NCBI GenBank assembly: GCA_028150825.1
Contig: JAOGIM010000017.1
Span: 1-38,884 of the forward strand
Source: Paracoccaceae bacterium
GTDB taxonomy: Bacteria > Pseudomonadota > Alphaproteobacteria > Rhodobacterales > Rhodobacteraceae
Length of the DNA: 38,884 nt
Direction: 5' to 3'
Positions 1-8,519 of this stretch are shown here, piece by piece. The position numbers and the translations under genes are program-made. How positions within the stretch are numbered: the first letter of the stretch is position 1; each line of letters begins with the position of its first letter. The notes under the pieces are model-generated. The model saw only the letters and a list, made by a program, of their open reading frames with translations, was not told where the DNA came from and did no database searches.

Positions 1-612
1 CAATCAACTTTGCCATGCCATTAGGTAGAATAATATTTGCTGGAACTGGATCTGTATGGATAATTGCATAGGATCCATTTGCTTGCACTTTGCTATCGGG
101 TTGCAAATCAACCAAATCCTTGGCTTTTTTAGTAGGACAGTTTTTTAATATCCCATGCGCGTGTGCCCTTATCTGATCTGATCCTATAGGGCTTTGACGC
201 AAAGCCGCCAAAAGTGGCATATTGTGCAAAAGTACTAATGTTTTGGCAGCAGCATCAGATTCGTTTTCTAGCCATGGTCCTGAGAGGTGTTGGTAGAGGA
301 CACAGCGTCCCAAAGGACTATCGGATAACGCAATCTGCTTAGGGCATAGGTCGCTAGTATGAAATTTTGTAAGGCAGGAAAACTTTACTTCTGGGTCGTT
401 GGGGAAAGTGGATTTTCCCAATTATTTTTGGGTCATAGTTTAACACACACCTCGGTATATTTGTTTTGAGCAACCTTATATACCTTATCTGTAAGTCCGC
501 CAGATAGTTCTTTCCAATCAGCGATCTTATCAATCAAGCCTTGTTTAATCAAGTGATCCTTTAGCGGTGTAAGTTTTAAAGCGAGCCCATAAGCTATTCG
601 TACCTTTGCCAT
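1..612 (-). pseudogene. Broken small-molecule phosphotransferase (APH/choline kinase-like), 3' end outside window
   Basis: Read on the minus strand, 612-433 encodes a 59-residue N-terminal piece containing LSGGLTDKVYKV and ending EVCVKL. This matches the nucleotide-binding start of aminoglycoside/choline/thiamine kinase-like phosphotransferases (usual form LSGGxTNxVWRV...VVKLY). A TGA at 435-433 follows directly. Coding resumes in another frame from about 422 with STFPNDPEVKFSCL and runs open to the window edge, carrying HTDPVPANII near 34-58. That is the catalytic HxDxxxxN loop, with the Asp and Asn present. At least two frame changes are needed to join the halves, so the gene is broken unless these are assembly errors. 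The family phosphorylates a small hydroxylated substrate with ATP; which one cannot be told. The C-terminus is not in the window. Confidence 0.65.
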
Positions 613-1310
613 ATCTGCCCACTTTTAAGGAGGCAAGAACTCTTGCCAGGCTCTCATTGCATGAACCTGTTCTAATGTTTTCGCATTTAGTTTTCAAAAA
701 TAATATGTCGAGTACCTTTTGCTTCTGTACTTCTCAAGCTTCGTGATAAGTTTAAAACTCTGTAATTGTCTTGCTTTGGCTACACGGAAGCCCTTCAATC
801 AAAGCGTTATATTTCCCCTGTGGGAGAGCGATGCTGGATTGTTTTTTCCATCCCAGGTAAAGTCTTTCGAATCACGAGTGGTTGATTTTTGAAATATAGT
901 CGTCCTGTCAGCATCTTAGATGATCATCTGAGGCTTCTTGTCGCTTATTGGAATACTAAAATTCAGGTATCGGAGCCGTGAAAGCACAAAAACAGACCCA
1001 CTTAATGCCTTTTTCCAATCTAGCCGAACAGTTGCAGCAATCCTTTTCAGTCAAACTATCTTTGTTTTAGTCCAATCGATCATTAGTCTGAACTATTTTC
1101 CAAAGACAAAAATATTGTCGATTGCTTCGCAAATTCGGTTTAATCCACGGGCTATAATGGGTCATGATATTTGATCCGCGCGTTCAATCTTTTAAGAAAG
1201 TCTAAAAGTCAGCATTTATCTTGGATTTGCTTGCACTTTAAGCCGACAGTTTATTAGACCTCTGCTGCGCCGTAGACGGTCCTACATAGGTAACGATAAC
1301 TGATTCCCCT
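613..1310. other. Gene-free decayed stretch
   Basis: About 700 bases with no believable gene on either strand. Directly upstream of the phosphotransferase remnant, minus-strand fragments read like protein, for example TLEQVHAMRAWQEFLPP then a stop, and ALPQGKYNALIEGLP near 830-770. They are short, lie in different frames and end in stops. A 78-codon plus-strand frame at 938-1174 has a composition unlike a real protein. The stretch is best described as eroded coding sequence of unknown origin. I see no RNA gene or convincing repeat in it. Confidence 0.5.
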
Positions 1311-1722
1311 TTATACTTTTATGTCTAATTGGGTGTCATCAAAGCCACTTTCACGAGCAAGCGCTCCCAATTTCTCCGGAGCTGCAAACAGCCGAGAAAA
1401 GTCTCTCTTAGCTTTTTTCTCATCTTGATCTAATCGATTTTTTCTGCGCTTTTTGTCATGTTCACTTTGATCTGAAAATGATGCGCCATTCCTATTTTGG
1501 ACGCGCGCATCGTCAGCAAAAATAGTGTCCCCATCAAAGGATCCCTGTCCTGTACCATTCGTACAGTTTATAGTTTAATTATGAGGCTAAGATACTTTTC
1601 AAAGTGCCATTTTTGTGCGAGGTCGTAGCATTTATAAGTCCCACAAAATCAAAGAAAGCTATCAAAGCCATTGCAGCATCGGCATAGACGCTTTTTGTAG
1701 GCCTCTGCTGATCGTCGGCCAT
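1311..1722 (-). pseudogene. Unassigned decayed coding region (two out-of-register minus-strand pieces)
   Basis: A minus-strand frame at 1722-1579 begins ATG GCC GAC with a purine-rich GAAGAAGG ribosome-binding sequence just upstream. It gives 47 residues (MADDQQRPTKSVYADAAM...) with a hydrophobic middle, then a TAA. A second frame, open from 1574 to a TAA at 1313-1311, gives a charged lysine/arginine/aspartate-rich segment containing SDQSEHDKKRRKNRLDQDEK and ending ESGFDDTQLDIKV. The second piece has no start codon of its own. Together they could be the two halves of one gene split by a frameshift and a stop. I do not recognise the family. The first piece alone could be a genuine small protein, but nothing else supports that. 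Confidence 0.3.
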
Positions 1723-1854
1723 CACAATTACCTTCTTCCGTCTTATTATAATAGAAGGGATAGCTTAATTTATTTTTATACAGACTATATTTTTTAGTTA
1801 TTTAGCACTTTTCACACCAAAATAAACCTTGAGTAAGAATTATTAGAGGAGCTG

Positions 1855-3225
1855 TTAATAGCTAAAATCCTCAAAGATACGATTTATATTTTGGCCCCAT
1901 TCTCCGTGATAAAGATCTAACAGCTCGTCAGCGGGCGTTTTCCTCATGTCGAGGCTATCGTTCAGTGCATTTAAAAAATGGCTCTCATCTTGCAAAAGGC
2001 CTTGTGCTCCACATCTGGCGCGTGTCTTGAGGCCTGCTTGAGATATTGCGACCACCTCTTTTGCAATATCCATCATTTTGTGACCGCTAACGACGGCGTC
2101 GAGGCCATCGACAGAAGCGACAACTCGCCACGCTTCACGTGTCTCACTATCCCAACCTTTCACAAGGTCCCAGGCGGCATCCAAGGATGACTGGTCATAA
2201 CAGATGCCTACCCAAAATGCAGGAAGGGCGCAAAGCCTGCGCCAAGGGCCACCGTCAGCCCCGCGCATTTCTATGAACTGCTTCAATCGTGCTTCTGGAA
2301 AGATCGTGGTAAGGTGATCCGCCCAATCGCTAAGTGTCGGTGTTTCTCCTAGTAGTCCTGGCAATTGCCCTTTTAAGAAATCACGGAAAGATTGGCCCAG
2401 GGCATTAATGTATTTACCATCGCGATAGACAAAATACATGGGCACATCTAAAGCATAATCCACCCATGCTTCGAAGCCAAAACCATCCTCAAAAACAAAT
2501 GGAAGCATACCCGTACGGCGATCATCAAGTGATCTCCAGACTCGGCTGCGCCAGCTTTTATGGCCATTGGGTTTGCCCTCAAAAAAAGGCGAATTCGCAA
2601 AAAGGGCAACTGCGACAGGCTGAAGCGCAAGCGCGACCCGCATTTTCTGAACCATGTCCGCTTCGCTGGAAAAATCAAGGTTAACCTGAACACAGGAGGT
2701 TCTATACATCATAGATTTCCCCATGGTGCCGACCCGATCCATATAATCGGTCATAAGCTTGTAACGGCCTTTAGGCATCATGGGCATATCTTCGTACTTC
2801 CATGATGGAGCAGCCCCTAAGCCAATAAAGCCGACGCCTAAGTTGTCGGCAATAGATTTCACTTCCTTTAGATGGACGTTTACTTCATCACATGTTTCGT
2901 GGATCGTTTCCAGAGTTGCTCCGGATAGTTCTAGCTGACCGCCTGGCTCAAGAGATACGTTAGCACCGTCTTTCTCCAAACCAATCAGTTTGCCGTTCTC
3001 TTCAATGGGCGCCCAATTGTATGTGTCTCTTAGTCCTTGAAGCACTGCTAGGATTGACCGTTTGCCTTCATAGGGCAGGGGGCGTAATGTGTCTTTGCAA
3101 TAGCCGAACTTTTCATGTTCTGTGCCAATCCGCCAGTCTTCTTTGGGTTTGCAACCTGATGCAAGATGCTCCATCATTTGCTCTGGCCGTTCGATCGCCC
3201 CGCCGCCTTTCTGTGGTATGGACAT
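1855..3225 (-). CDS. gshA: Glutamate--cysteine ligase
   Basis: Catalyses ATP-dependent joining of glutamate and cysteine to gamma-glutamylcysteine, the first and rate-limiting step of glutathione synthesis in the cytosol. The 456-residue protein has the plant/alphaproteobacterial GCS2-type layout. It includes RIGTEHEKFGY near residue 35, the nucleotide and metal-binding stretch SLEPGGQLELSGA near residue 95, and the conserved segments MYRTSCVQVNLDFSSE and FIEMRGADGGPW. Length is normal for the family. The ATG at 3225 is preceded by GGGAG at suitable spacing. It lies downstream of the membrane-protein gene and rsmE on the same strand with a 54-bp gap, so it is probably the last gene of that transcript. 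No gshB lies in the window. Confidence 0.93.
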   Translation of the reverse strand: MSIPQKGGGAIERPEQMMEHLASGCKPKEDWRIGTEHEKFGYCKDTLRPLPYEGKRSILAVLQGLRDTYNWAPIEENGKLIGLEKDGANVSLEPGGQLELSGATLETIHETCDEVNVHLKEVKSIADNLGVGFIGLGAAPSWKYEDMPMMPKGRYKLMTDYMDRVGTMGKSMMYRTSCVQVNLDFSSEADMVQKMRVALALQPVAVALFANSPFFEGKPNGHKSWRSRVWRSLDDRRTGMLPFVFEDGFGFEAWVDYALDVPMYFVYRDGKYINALGQSFRDFLKGQLPGLLGETPTLSDWADHLTTIFPEARLKQFIEMRGADGGPWRRLCALPAFWVGICYDQSSLDAAWDLVKGWDSETREAWRVVASVDGLDAVVSGHKMMDIAKEVVAISQAGLKTRARCGAQGLLQDESHFLNALNDSLDMRKTPADELLDLYHGEWGQNINRIFEDFSY

Positions 3226-3279
3226 TACGCAGTCTCCCTTTGTATGTTGGACATGATGTGCTCGGCTTTTATATTGCTG

Positions 3280-3801
3280 TCAATGGAGGTACCGATCATT
3301 TCTACCATAATCCTTACGTCGCCAGATCACGACTGAATATTCGGTGTCTTGGGATATCTGATGAACCATGTTTTCCAGGTTAAGACCTTCTAACTCTGCG
3401 AAGGCATCAAACATTATCTCTCCATCCTTTGCAGTGATGGGAATGATAAGGGACGAGTGTCCATTCTGATCCAGTCGCCAACTGCGCATATCATCATGTG
3501 TTACCAAGCTGACGCCAGTGATATCGGCTATTGCAATCATGCCGCCCTCTTTGAGGCCAAAATAACTGATTTGACCCTCTATAAGACTGACAACTCCCGG
3601 TGCTGATCCCGTCACTCGGAAGCGGCCGCGCTGCTGTCCAACAAAAATTGTGATTGCACCAAAGAGCATTACGACTGCGCCTAGCAATTTTAACAAACCA
3701 AAACTTTTGAAATACCATTCTGCTCCAAGGGCAAACACCAGAATACCAATGACCAATTCATGCCATCGCCAGAACAATGCTTTAATCTCAGGTCTGATCA
3801 T
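3280..3801 (-). CDS. Conserved hypothetical two-helix membrane protein
   Basis: A 173-residue protein beginning MIRPEIKALFW. Two hydrophobic segments occur near residues 15-33 and 37-55 (LVIGILVFALGAEWYF and LLKLLGAVVMLFGAITIFVG). They are followed by QQRGRFRV and a soluble C-terminal domain rich in beta-type sequence. The start at 3801 is preferred over an upstream ATG at 3828 because it overlaps the rsmE stop as ATGA, a standard translational-coupling arrangement. From memory, a protein of this shape sits between rsmE and gshA in many Rhodobacterales genomes. Its function is not known to me, and I see no catalytic motif. Coupling to rsmE does not by itself imply a role in rRNA methylation. 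Confidence 0.75.
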   Translation of the reverse strand: MIRPEIKALFWRWHELVIGILVFALGAEWYFKSFGLLKLLGAVVMLFGAITIFVGQQRGRFRVTGSAPGVVSLIEGQISYFGLKEGGMIAIADITGVSLVTHDDMRSWRLDQNGHSSLIIPITAKDGEIMFDAFAELEGLNLENMVHQISQDTEYSVVIWRRKDYGRNDRYLH

Positions 3802-4520
3802 GTCCAGTCCCCAAGAGCGTTTTGCCAAAGCGTTAATGCTGCAATAGCCGCCGTATCAGCACGTAGGATTCTCGGCCCCAAGCTTAAAGAGAAACTATTT
3901 TGCATAGCTCGGATATACTTACGCTCTTTTTCTGAAAATCCACCTTCAGGGCCTAATAGAATTGCCCATTTTCCTATTGGGAGATCCTGAAATTCCACCC
4001 TTTCACCAACTTTACCTTCATCACAAAATAACAAAAACCGATCCCCTGGCCAATTGGATAAAAGTTTTTCGAGGCGGCTCAGATCTGCGACTTTGGGGAC
4101 AAATGTACCGCCACATTGCTCGGCTGCTTCAATTGCGTGATCTTGTAACCTGTCTTGCTTGATCCTCTCTGAATTTGTAAAATCTGTTTGCAAGGGAAGA
4201 ATAAGGGCCACACCAAGCTCGGTTGCTTTTTCCACAATGAAGTCGGTTCGCGCCTTTTTAATAGGAGCAAACATTAGCCAGACGTCTGGTGGATTTTTCT
4301 GGGGCTTTGTCATTTTAAGACAGCGCAGAACGCCTTTTTTTTTTCCAGCTACGTCAATTTGGGCAAGCCATTCGCCGTTTTTGCCATCAAAAATTGCAAC
4401 GTGATCTCCCTCTGACTTACGCATCACGGAAAATAGGTAATGCGCCTGATCCCGGTTCAAATGAACAGATTGCGCCTCAGTCAAAGGGTGGTCTACAAAG
4501 AGCCTGATCTTAGTTTTCAT
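3798..4520 (-). CDS. rsmE: 16S rRNA (uracil-1498-N3)-methyltransferase RsmE
   Basis: Transfers a methyl group from S-adenosylmethionine to N3 of U1498 in 16S rRNA. With the start at 4520 (MKTKIRLFVDHPL) the protein is 240 residues, the usual length. The N-terminal PUA-like part includes HYLFSVMRKSEGD. The SPOUT trefoil-knot methyltransferase part includes LLGPEGGFSEKE and LSLGPRILRADTAA, the cofactor-binding knot signature. A longer frame reaches 4619, but its extra residues resemble no RsmE and overlap the divergent ubiA start. An in-frame ATG at 4532 adding four residues is also possible. The gene heads a minus-strand set with the membrane protein and gshA. Confidence 0.92.
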   Translation of the reverse strand: MKTKIRLFVDHPLTEAQSVHLNRDQAHYLFSVMRKSEGDHVAIFDGKNGEWLAQIDVAGKKKGVLRCLKMTKPQKNPPDVWLMFAPIKKARTDFIVEKATELGVALILPLQTDFTNSERIKQDRLQDHAIEAAEQCGGTFVPKVADLSRLEKLLSNWPGDRFLLFCDEGKVGERVEFQDLPIGKWAILLGPEGGFSEKERKYIRAMQNSFSLSLGPRILRADTAAIAALTLWQNALGDWT

Positions 4521-4532
4521 GGAAGATAACAT

Positions 4533-5489
4533 ATGATTGATCAAAGCAGAACGGAAGAGGCTGTGGGAAAAGTATCTGATGCGGTCAAGGGAAATTGGGT
4601 CGATACTATGGCTCCTCAATTTAGCCAGCCCTATTTACGGCTCTCTCGGGCGGATCGGCCAATTGGAACTTGGCTTTTGCTGATCCCGTGTTGGTGGGGT
4701 CTTATGCTTGCTATTTTGCAGGATGGTCAGGCCAGTCTAGCAGACTTATGGATTTTTTTTGGCTGTGCTTTTGGAGCGTTTTTGATGCGAGGCGCGGGGT
4801 GTACTTGGAATGATATTACTGACCGAAACTATGATGGCGCAGTCAAACGAACAAAATTGCGTCCCATTCCCTCTGGTCAGGTGAGTGTTATGCAAGCAGT
4901 GGTCTGGATGGGATTTCAGGCTTTGCTTGCATCGCTCATTTTGTTTTCGTTTAACCGTGTCGCAGTTACGTTGGGTTTTATATCATTGTTTCCAGTCATG
5001 GTTTATCCGTTTGCAAAACGGTTCACGTGGTGGCCTCAGATTTTTCTTGGAATTGCTTTTAACTGGGGAATTTTGCTTGCCTTCGCGGCCCATAGCGGTT
5101 CCGTTAATGGAACTGCAATCCTTTTGTATCTGAGCGGAATAGTGTGGACACTTTTTTATGACACGATTTACGCCCATCAAGACAAAGAAGACGACGCACT
5201 GGTTGGGATCAAATCGACGGCCCGCCTTTTTGGAGATGCAACAAATACTTGGTTATGGCGGTTTTCGCTACTGAGTAGTACTTTAATGCTGGGGGCACTC
5301 TGGTTTGGTACCTCCGGATTAAGTATTATAATTGGCGGATTGGGCGTGCTTGGCTTTTGGGTCCATATGGTGTGGCAAATTCGTCGAGTGAACTTGGATG
5401 ATGCCGAAAATTTGTTAATGACTTTCCGGTCCAATCGAAATGCTGGTCTTGTTCCGCTGATCTTTTTTGCTTGTGCGATTATTCTTTGA
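4533..5489 (+). CDS. ubiA: 4-hydroxybenzoate polyprenyltransferase
   Basis: Integral inner-membrane prenyltransferase that attaches the polyprenyl tail to 4-hydroxybenzoate in ubiquinone synthesis. The 318-residue protein carries both Asp-rich, Mg-diphosphate-binding motifs: NDITDRNYDGAVKRTKLRP near residue 92 and YAHQDKEDDALVGIKSTA near residue 213. Between and after them are several hydrophobic helices typical of UbiA. The N-terminal stretch before PYLRLSRADRPIGTWLLLIPCWWG is the short extension I associate with Rhodobacterales UbiA. The ATG at 4533 lies only 12 bases from the rsmE start on the other strand, so its promoter must overlap rsmE coding sequence. No other ubi gene is present in the window. 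Confidence 0.93.
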   Translation: MIDQSRTEEAVGKVSDAVKGNWVDTMAPQFSQPYLRLSRADRPIGTWLLLIPCWWGLMLAILQDGQASLADLWIFFGCAFGAFLMRGAGCTWNDITDRNYDGAVKRTKLRPIPSGQVSVMQAVVWMGFQALLASLILFSFNRVAVTLGFISLFPVMVYPFAKRFTWWPQIFLGIAFNWGILLAFAAHSGSVNGTAILLYLSGIVWTLFYDTIYAHQDKEDDALVGIKSTARLFGDATNTWLWRFSLLSSTLMLGALWFGTSGLSIIIGGLGVLGFWVHMVWQIRRVNLDDAENLLMTFRSNRNAGLVPLIFFACAIIL

Positions 5490-5549
5490 TTGAATAGTTG
5501 TAATTTGGGCAGTATCACGCGCATCAAGAATTATTTCTGTGGGAATAAT

Positions 5550-7388
5550 ATGAAATTACCGTCTCTGGTTTACAGCGCTCTATGTTTTATAGTTTCAGCA
5601 GTTTTATGCATCTTAGCAGCAATATTTTTGGCACAGGGGACAGAAGAATTATCCAAAGAAGATATTAGACGCACATGGGCCGAGAATAACCTTGGTTGGG
5701 CCGAGATTAAGGCTGATGGGCTGCAATTATTCATTTTTGGTGATGCTGAAAATGAAGTAGAGCGGTTTTCCGCAATTAGTGTTGCGGCTAAAGTGTCGAT
5801 GCTGCGCGTCTGATAGATCAAATTAATGTTAAGGAAAACTCTTTTCAGAGTTTGCCAGAATTTGGTCTTGAGATCCTTTGAAGCCCTAAAGCGCTTTCAG
5901 TTATTGGCCTGGTTCCTCGAAACACGGCACGTGATGCGTTTATGAACAAGCTACGCAGCCTGCGCAGTGACGAAACCACAGTCTCTGATTTTCTAGAAAG
6001 TCTTGAAATGCCGGCGCCTGAAAACTGGGGTGCAACAATGCGGCTTGCGCTGGGTGCTGTGGAATACACAAGCCATGCTAAAATATCAGTTACACCTGGC
6101 AAAGTTTCTGTTTATGGGCTTGCTTCGACAAGGAAAGATAGAGAAAAAATTTTGACGAAACTAGCGCGTCACAAAATTGGCTCTGTCAAGCTTGTGACGG
6201 ACATTATGGTTTCACGGAGCGCTATTCAACCATTTACTTTTCGCGCCGTAAAGACTGATAACATCGGATATATTGATACCTGTGCTGTGGATAACGAATC
6301 TACCAGAGAACAATTATCCACGCTTGTGGAAGCTAATGGATTTAACACGCCGTTTTATTGTCAAACTGGATTGGGCATGCCAGATGAAAATTGGGTTGGC
6401 GTTATTGAGACCTACATGAAAGTACTAGGAAATTTCACATCTGGAAGCCTCACAATTACAGATACTGAAATTACTCTTCTCGTTCCAGAAGGCACAGTAC
6501 AGCAGGATTTTGACATTCTCGTGGCTAGGCTTCGCAAGAAAACACCGGCGGCCTACCAACTAAAGGCAATATTGCCAGAAGCTTCTTCTGTTTTCGAAGC
6601 AGGGCAGGACAAGTTCCGTGTGACCCTTAGTCCAGAAGGTTTTGTCCAATTACGCGGTGTCTTGCCTGACGAGCTTTCAAAAACAACAGTTACAAATATT
6701 GCAAAGGCAAGGTTTGGTCGTGATAAAGTCTACACTGCAATCAAAATTTTTCCAGACCTATTACCCCAGTGGCCAATCAGGGTCATAACGGGGCTTGAAA
6801 CATTGTCTTTTTTGAAACGGGGTTCTGTCTCAATCACGGATGCAGATATTGTGCTTTCCGGTATGACCGAGCTTGAGACTGGAAAATCGTCCATTACCAA
6901 GTTGTTTAGTACGAAATTGAACCCACATGATAGTTACAACATTAACACTTTTTTTCAACGGCCTATTAAAAAAAAGCTGCTCAAATTGTCTCAAGTTGCG
7001 TGTATTAAAAAGCTTGATGCGTTGCTAAAAAAAAATCAAAATTAGATTTGAACCGGGATCAGATCGAGTGGATCTAATGGGACAGGAGCTTTTGGATGTG
7101 ATAGCCAAGCTTTTAAAAACCTGCCAAGTGATGGCGTTGGAAATATCTGGACATACTGATAGCCAAGGACGCGAAGAAATGAATCAGAGCCTTAGTCAAT
7201 CGCGCGCGACTGCGGTTTTGCAGGAAATTCAGAGACGTCGAGTGTCTACATCAAATTTTGTTGCCAGAGGATATGGAGAAAGTCAGCCAATCTCTAAGAA
7301 TCATACACAAGAAGGTCGCGAGACCAACCGAAGGATTGAATTCCGATTGCTAAATACTTTGAAATCATCTTTGCCCAACAAATCATAA
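5550..7388 (+). pseudogene. OmpA-family protein with BON-like repeats, broken by two frameshifts and a stop
   Basis: Joined across frames, this is a full-length Rhodobacterales OmpA-like protein. It has an N-terminal membrane or signal helix (MKLPSLVYSALCFIVSAVL), a long middle of BON-like repeats, and a C-terminal peptidoglycan-binding OmpA domain (ISGHTDSQGREEMNQSLSQS, then GYGESQPI and NRRIEFRL). Three lesions break it. One base is missing near 5793, after which VDAARLIDQINV reads in another frame. An in-frame TGA stands at 5879-5881. One extra base lies in the nine-A run 7027-7035, after which IRFEPGSDRVDLMGQ restores the family sequence. Everything else is well preserved, so inactivation is recent, or one or more lesions are assembly errors. 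Three partial proteins could be made, but only the last, starting near 7068, contains the OmpA domain, and without a signal peptide. Confidence 0.85.
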
Positions 7389-7403
7389 GGGCCTTAAAAA
7401 AAA

Positions 7404-7736
7404 ATGAATAGAACTGAATTTGTCATAACAACGGCCATCATCCTATTTATTGCTTTCGCGATGGGCTGGTTCACAAACTGGCTGTTACATAAATTTACTA
7501 AGGTGTCTAAATCGGACTTGTCTGAGTTTGAGAAAATGGCACAGGAACTCCACGAAGTTGAAGAAACCCGCGATCAGGCCATAAACTACCTTCGGAAACG
7601 TGAGGCCGAACTCACTAAAAAACTGACGCAAACTGAAGCTGAGCTGAATGCAGCCATGGAAGGTCTGCATGGGGCTCGGCTTGAAACTGAAGAATTACAG
7701 AGCTTTATTAATGGCTCCAAAAAGGCTAGGGCGTAA
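7404..7736 (+). CDS. Conserved hypothetical membrane-anchored coiled-coil protein
   Basis: A 110-residue protein with one N-terminal transmembrane segment at about residues 8-30 (FVITTAIILFIAFAMGWFTNWLL). A positively charged junction follows, then a long charged helix of about 75 residues rich in E, K, Q and L with heptad-like spacing, probably a coiled coil. It follows the broken OmpA gene by 15 bases on the same strand and would be co-transcribed with it. From memory the pair is conserved in Rhodobacterales, which suggests an envelope-associated role, but no function is established to my knowledge. It remains intact although its neighbour is broken. It converges on moaE. Confidence 0.7.
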   Translation: MNRTEFVITTAIILFIAFAMGWFTNWLLHKFTKVSKSDLSEFEKMAQELHEVEETRDQAINYLRKREAELTKKLTQTEAELNAAMEGLHGARLETEELQSFINGSKKARA

Positions 7737-7820
7737 TGCTTGTGTAGAAATTTCAAGCAACTCGTATTCGCTGGGGTGAGCCCTTTCGAAGAAATTTAGG
7801 TTAAGCCTAATATTGAGTCT

Positions 7821-8267
7821 TTACTGCCACTTTTTTAATGCGGACTCGTCTTCAACTTTGGAAACGACCCAATCTTGCGATTGGTCGGTGGCTTCTTTTT
7901 TCCAAAAAGGTGCTCGGGATTTGAGATAGTCCATCAGGAATTCTGCGGCCTCGAAGGCATCCTTGCGATGCTTGGATGCAGTTGCCACCATCATTATAAG
8001 GTCATCTGTGGAGAGGCGACCATAGCGGTGTATGACTAAAATATCGCCAAGTGACCATCGATTGGCTGCCTCGTCTGTAATCTTGTAAATCGCTTTTTCG
8101 GTCATACCGGGATAATGCTCGATATCCATATATGACAGATTGGTCTCTTCCAAATTGCGCACAATACCCAAAAATGTTACTATGGCTCCCATGTCGGTTT
8201 GAGCGGTCGCAAAGTTATTAGCCTCAAGTCCAAAATCAAATGCTTCTGTTTGGACTCTCACGTTCAT
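7821..8267 (-). CDS. moaE: Molybdopterin synthase catalytic subunit MoaE
   Basis: Large subunit of molybdopterin synthase, which inserts two sulfurs delivered by thiocarboxylated MoaD into precursor Z to form molybdopterin. The 148-residue length is normal. Family landmarks are FLGIVRNLEE, LEIEHYPGM-like YMDIEHYPGMTEKAI, VIHRYGRLSTDDLIMMVATASKHRKDAFEAAEFLMDYLKSRAPFWKKE (split here across adjacent motifs) with the catalytic lysines. The start at 8267 has a perfect AGGAGG at 8280-8275 that lies inside the end of moaD, with only 3 bases between the genes. It is therefore likely translated in concert with its partner. Confidence 0.94.
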   Translation of the reverse strand: MNVRVQTEAFDFGLEANNFATAQTDMGAIVTFLGIVRNLEETNLSYMDIEHYPGMTEKAIYKITDEAANRWSLGDILVIHRYGRLSTDDLIMMVATASKHRKDAFEAAEFLMDYLKSRAPFWKKEATDQSQDWVVSKVEDESALKKWQ

Positions 8268-8270
8268 TAC

Positions 8271-8519
8271 TTAACCTCCTGTCATCGGAGGGAAAAAGGC
8301 CACTTCTCGGGCACCCTTTAGAGAAGCATCAAAATCTAGTAACTCTTGGTCAACAGCAACACGCAGGGAGCCGAGATCAGAAAAGGCCAATGCATAGCGC
8401 TGTCCGCGTTCGGATAGTTCTTTAACCAAACCTGCGACTGTTTCAGCTTCTGTTTCAACAGTTTCTTTGGTCTTTCCAATACGTTCGCGCACCCATGCAA
8501 AATAAAGTACATCAATCAT
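8271..8519 (-). CDS. moaD: Molybdopterin synthase sulfur carrier subunit MoaD
   Basis: Small ubiquitin-like sulfur carrier of molybdopterin synthase. It is 82 residues with the expected beta-grasp pattern (IDVLYFAWVRERIGKTKETVE) and the essential C-terminal Gly-Gly in VAFFPPMTGG. MoeB-type adenylation and thiocarboxylation act on that last glycine. Its ATG overlaps the pgsA stop as ATGA, and its stop lies 3 bases before moaE, giving a tightly coupled pgsA-moaD-moaE run. No other molybdenum cofactor gene or molybdoenzyme is visible in the window. Confidence 0.93.
   Translation of the reverse strand: MIDVLYFAWVRERIGKTKETVETEAETVAGLVKELSERGQRYALAFSDLGSLRVAVDQELLDFDASLKGAREVAFFPPMTGG
8275..8280 (-). 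promoter_or_regulatory. moaE Shine-Dalgarno embedded in the MoaD Gly-Gly codons
   Basis: On the minus strand the end of moaD reads ACA GGA GGT TAA, followed by GTA and the moaE ATG. The AGGAGG inside those codons is a perfect ribosome-binding site 7 bases before the moaE start. The same bases encode the C-terminal Gly-Gly that MoaD needs for adenylation and thiocarboxylation. The site therefore serves the protein tail and the translation signal at once. Confidence 0.8.

Noticed and set aside
613-1797. Possible insertion-sequence remnant (fragments loosely reminiscent of IS5-type transposase phrases on both strands)
   Set aside because: Similarities are only a few residues long, in inconsistent frames and strands; no DDE triad, inverted repeats or target duplication could be found.
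4521-4619. N-terminal extension of RsmE overlapping ubiA
   Set aside because: The residues do not resemble RsmE and would overlap the 5' end of ubiA on the opposite strand.
5550-7388. Programmed frameshifting or stop-codon recoding (selenocysteine) in the OmpA gene
   Set aside because: Two shifts in opposite directions plus a stop in the same gene, no slippery-site-plus-pseudoknot pattern, no SECIS-like hairpin noticed, and several other broken genes nearby make ordinary decay or sequence error simpler.
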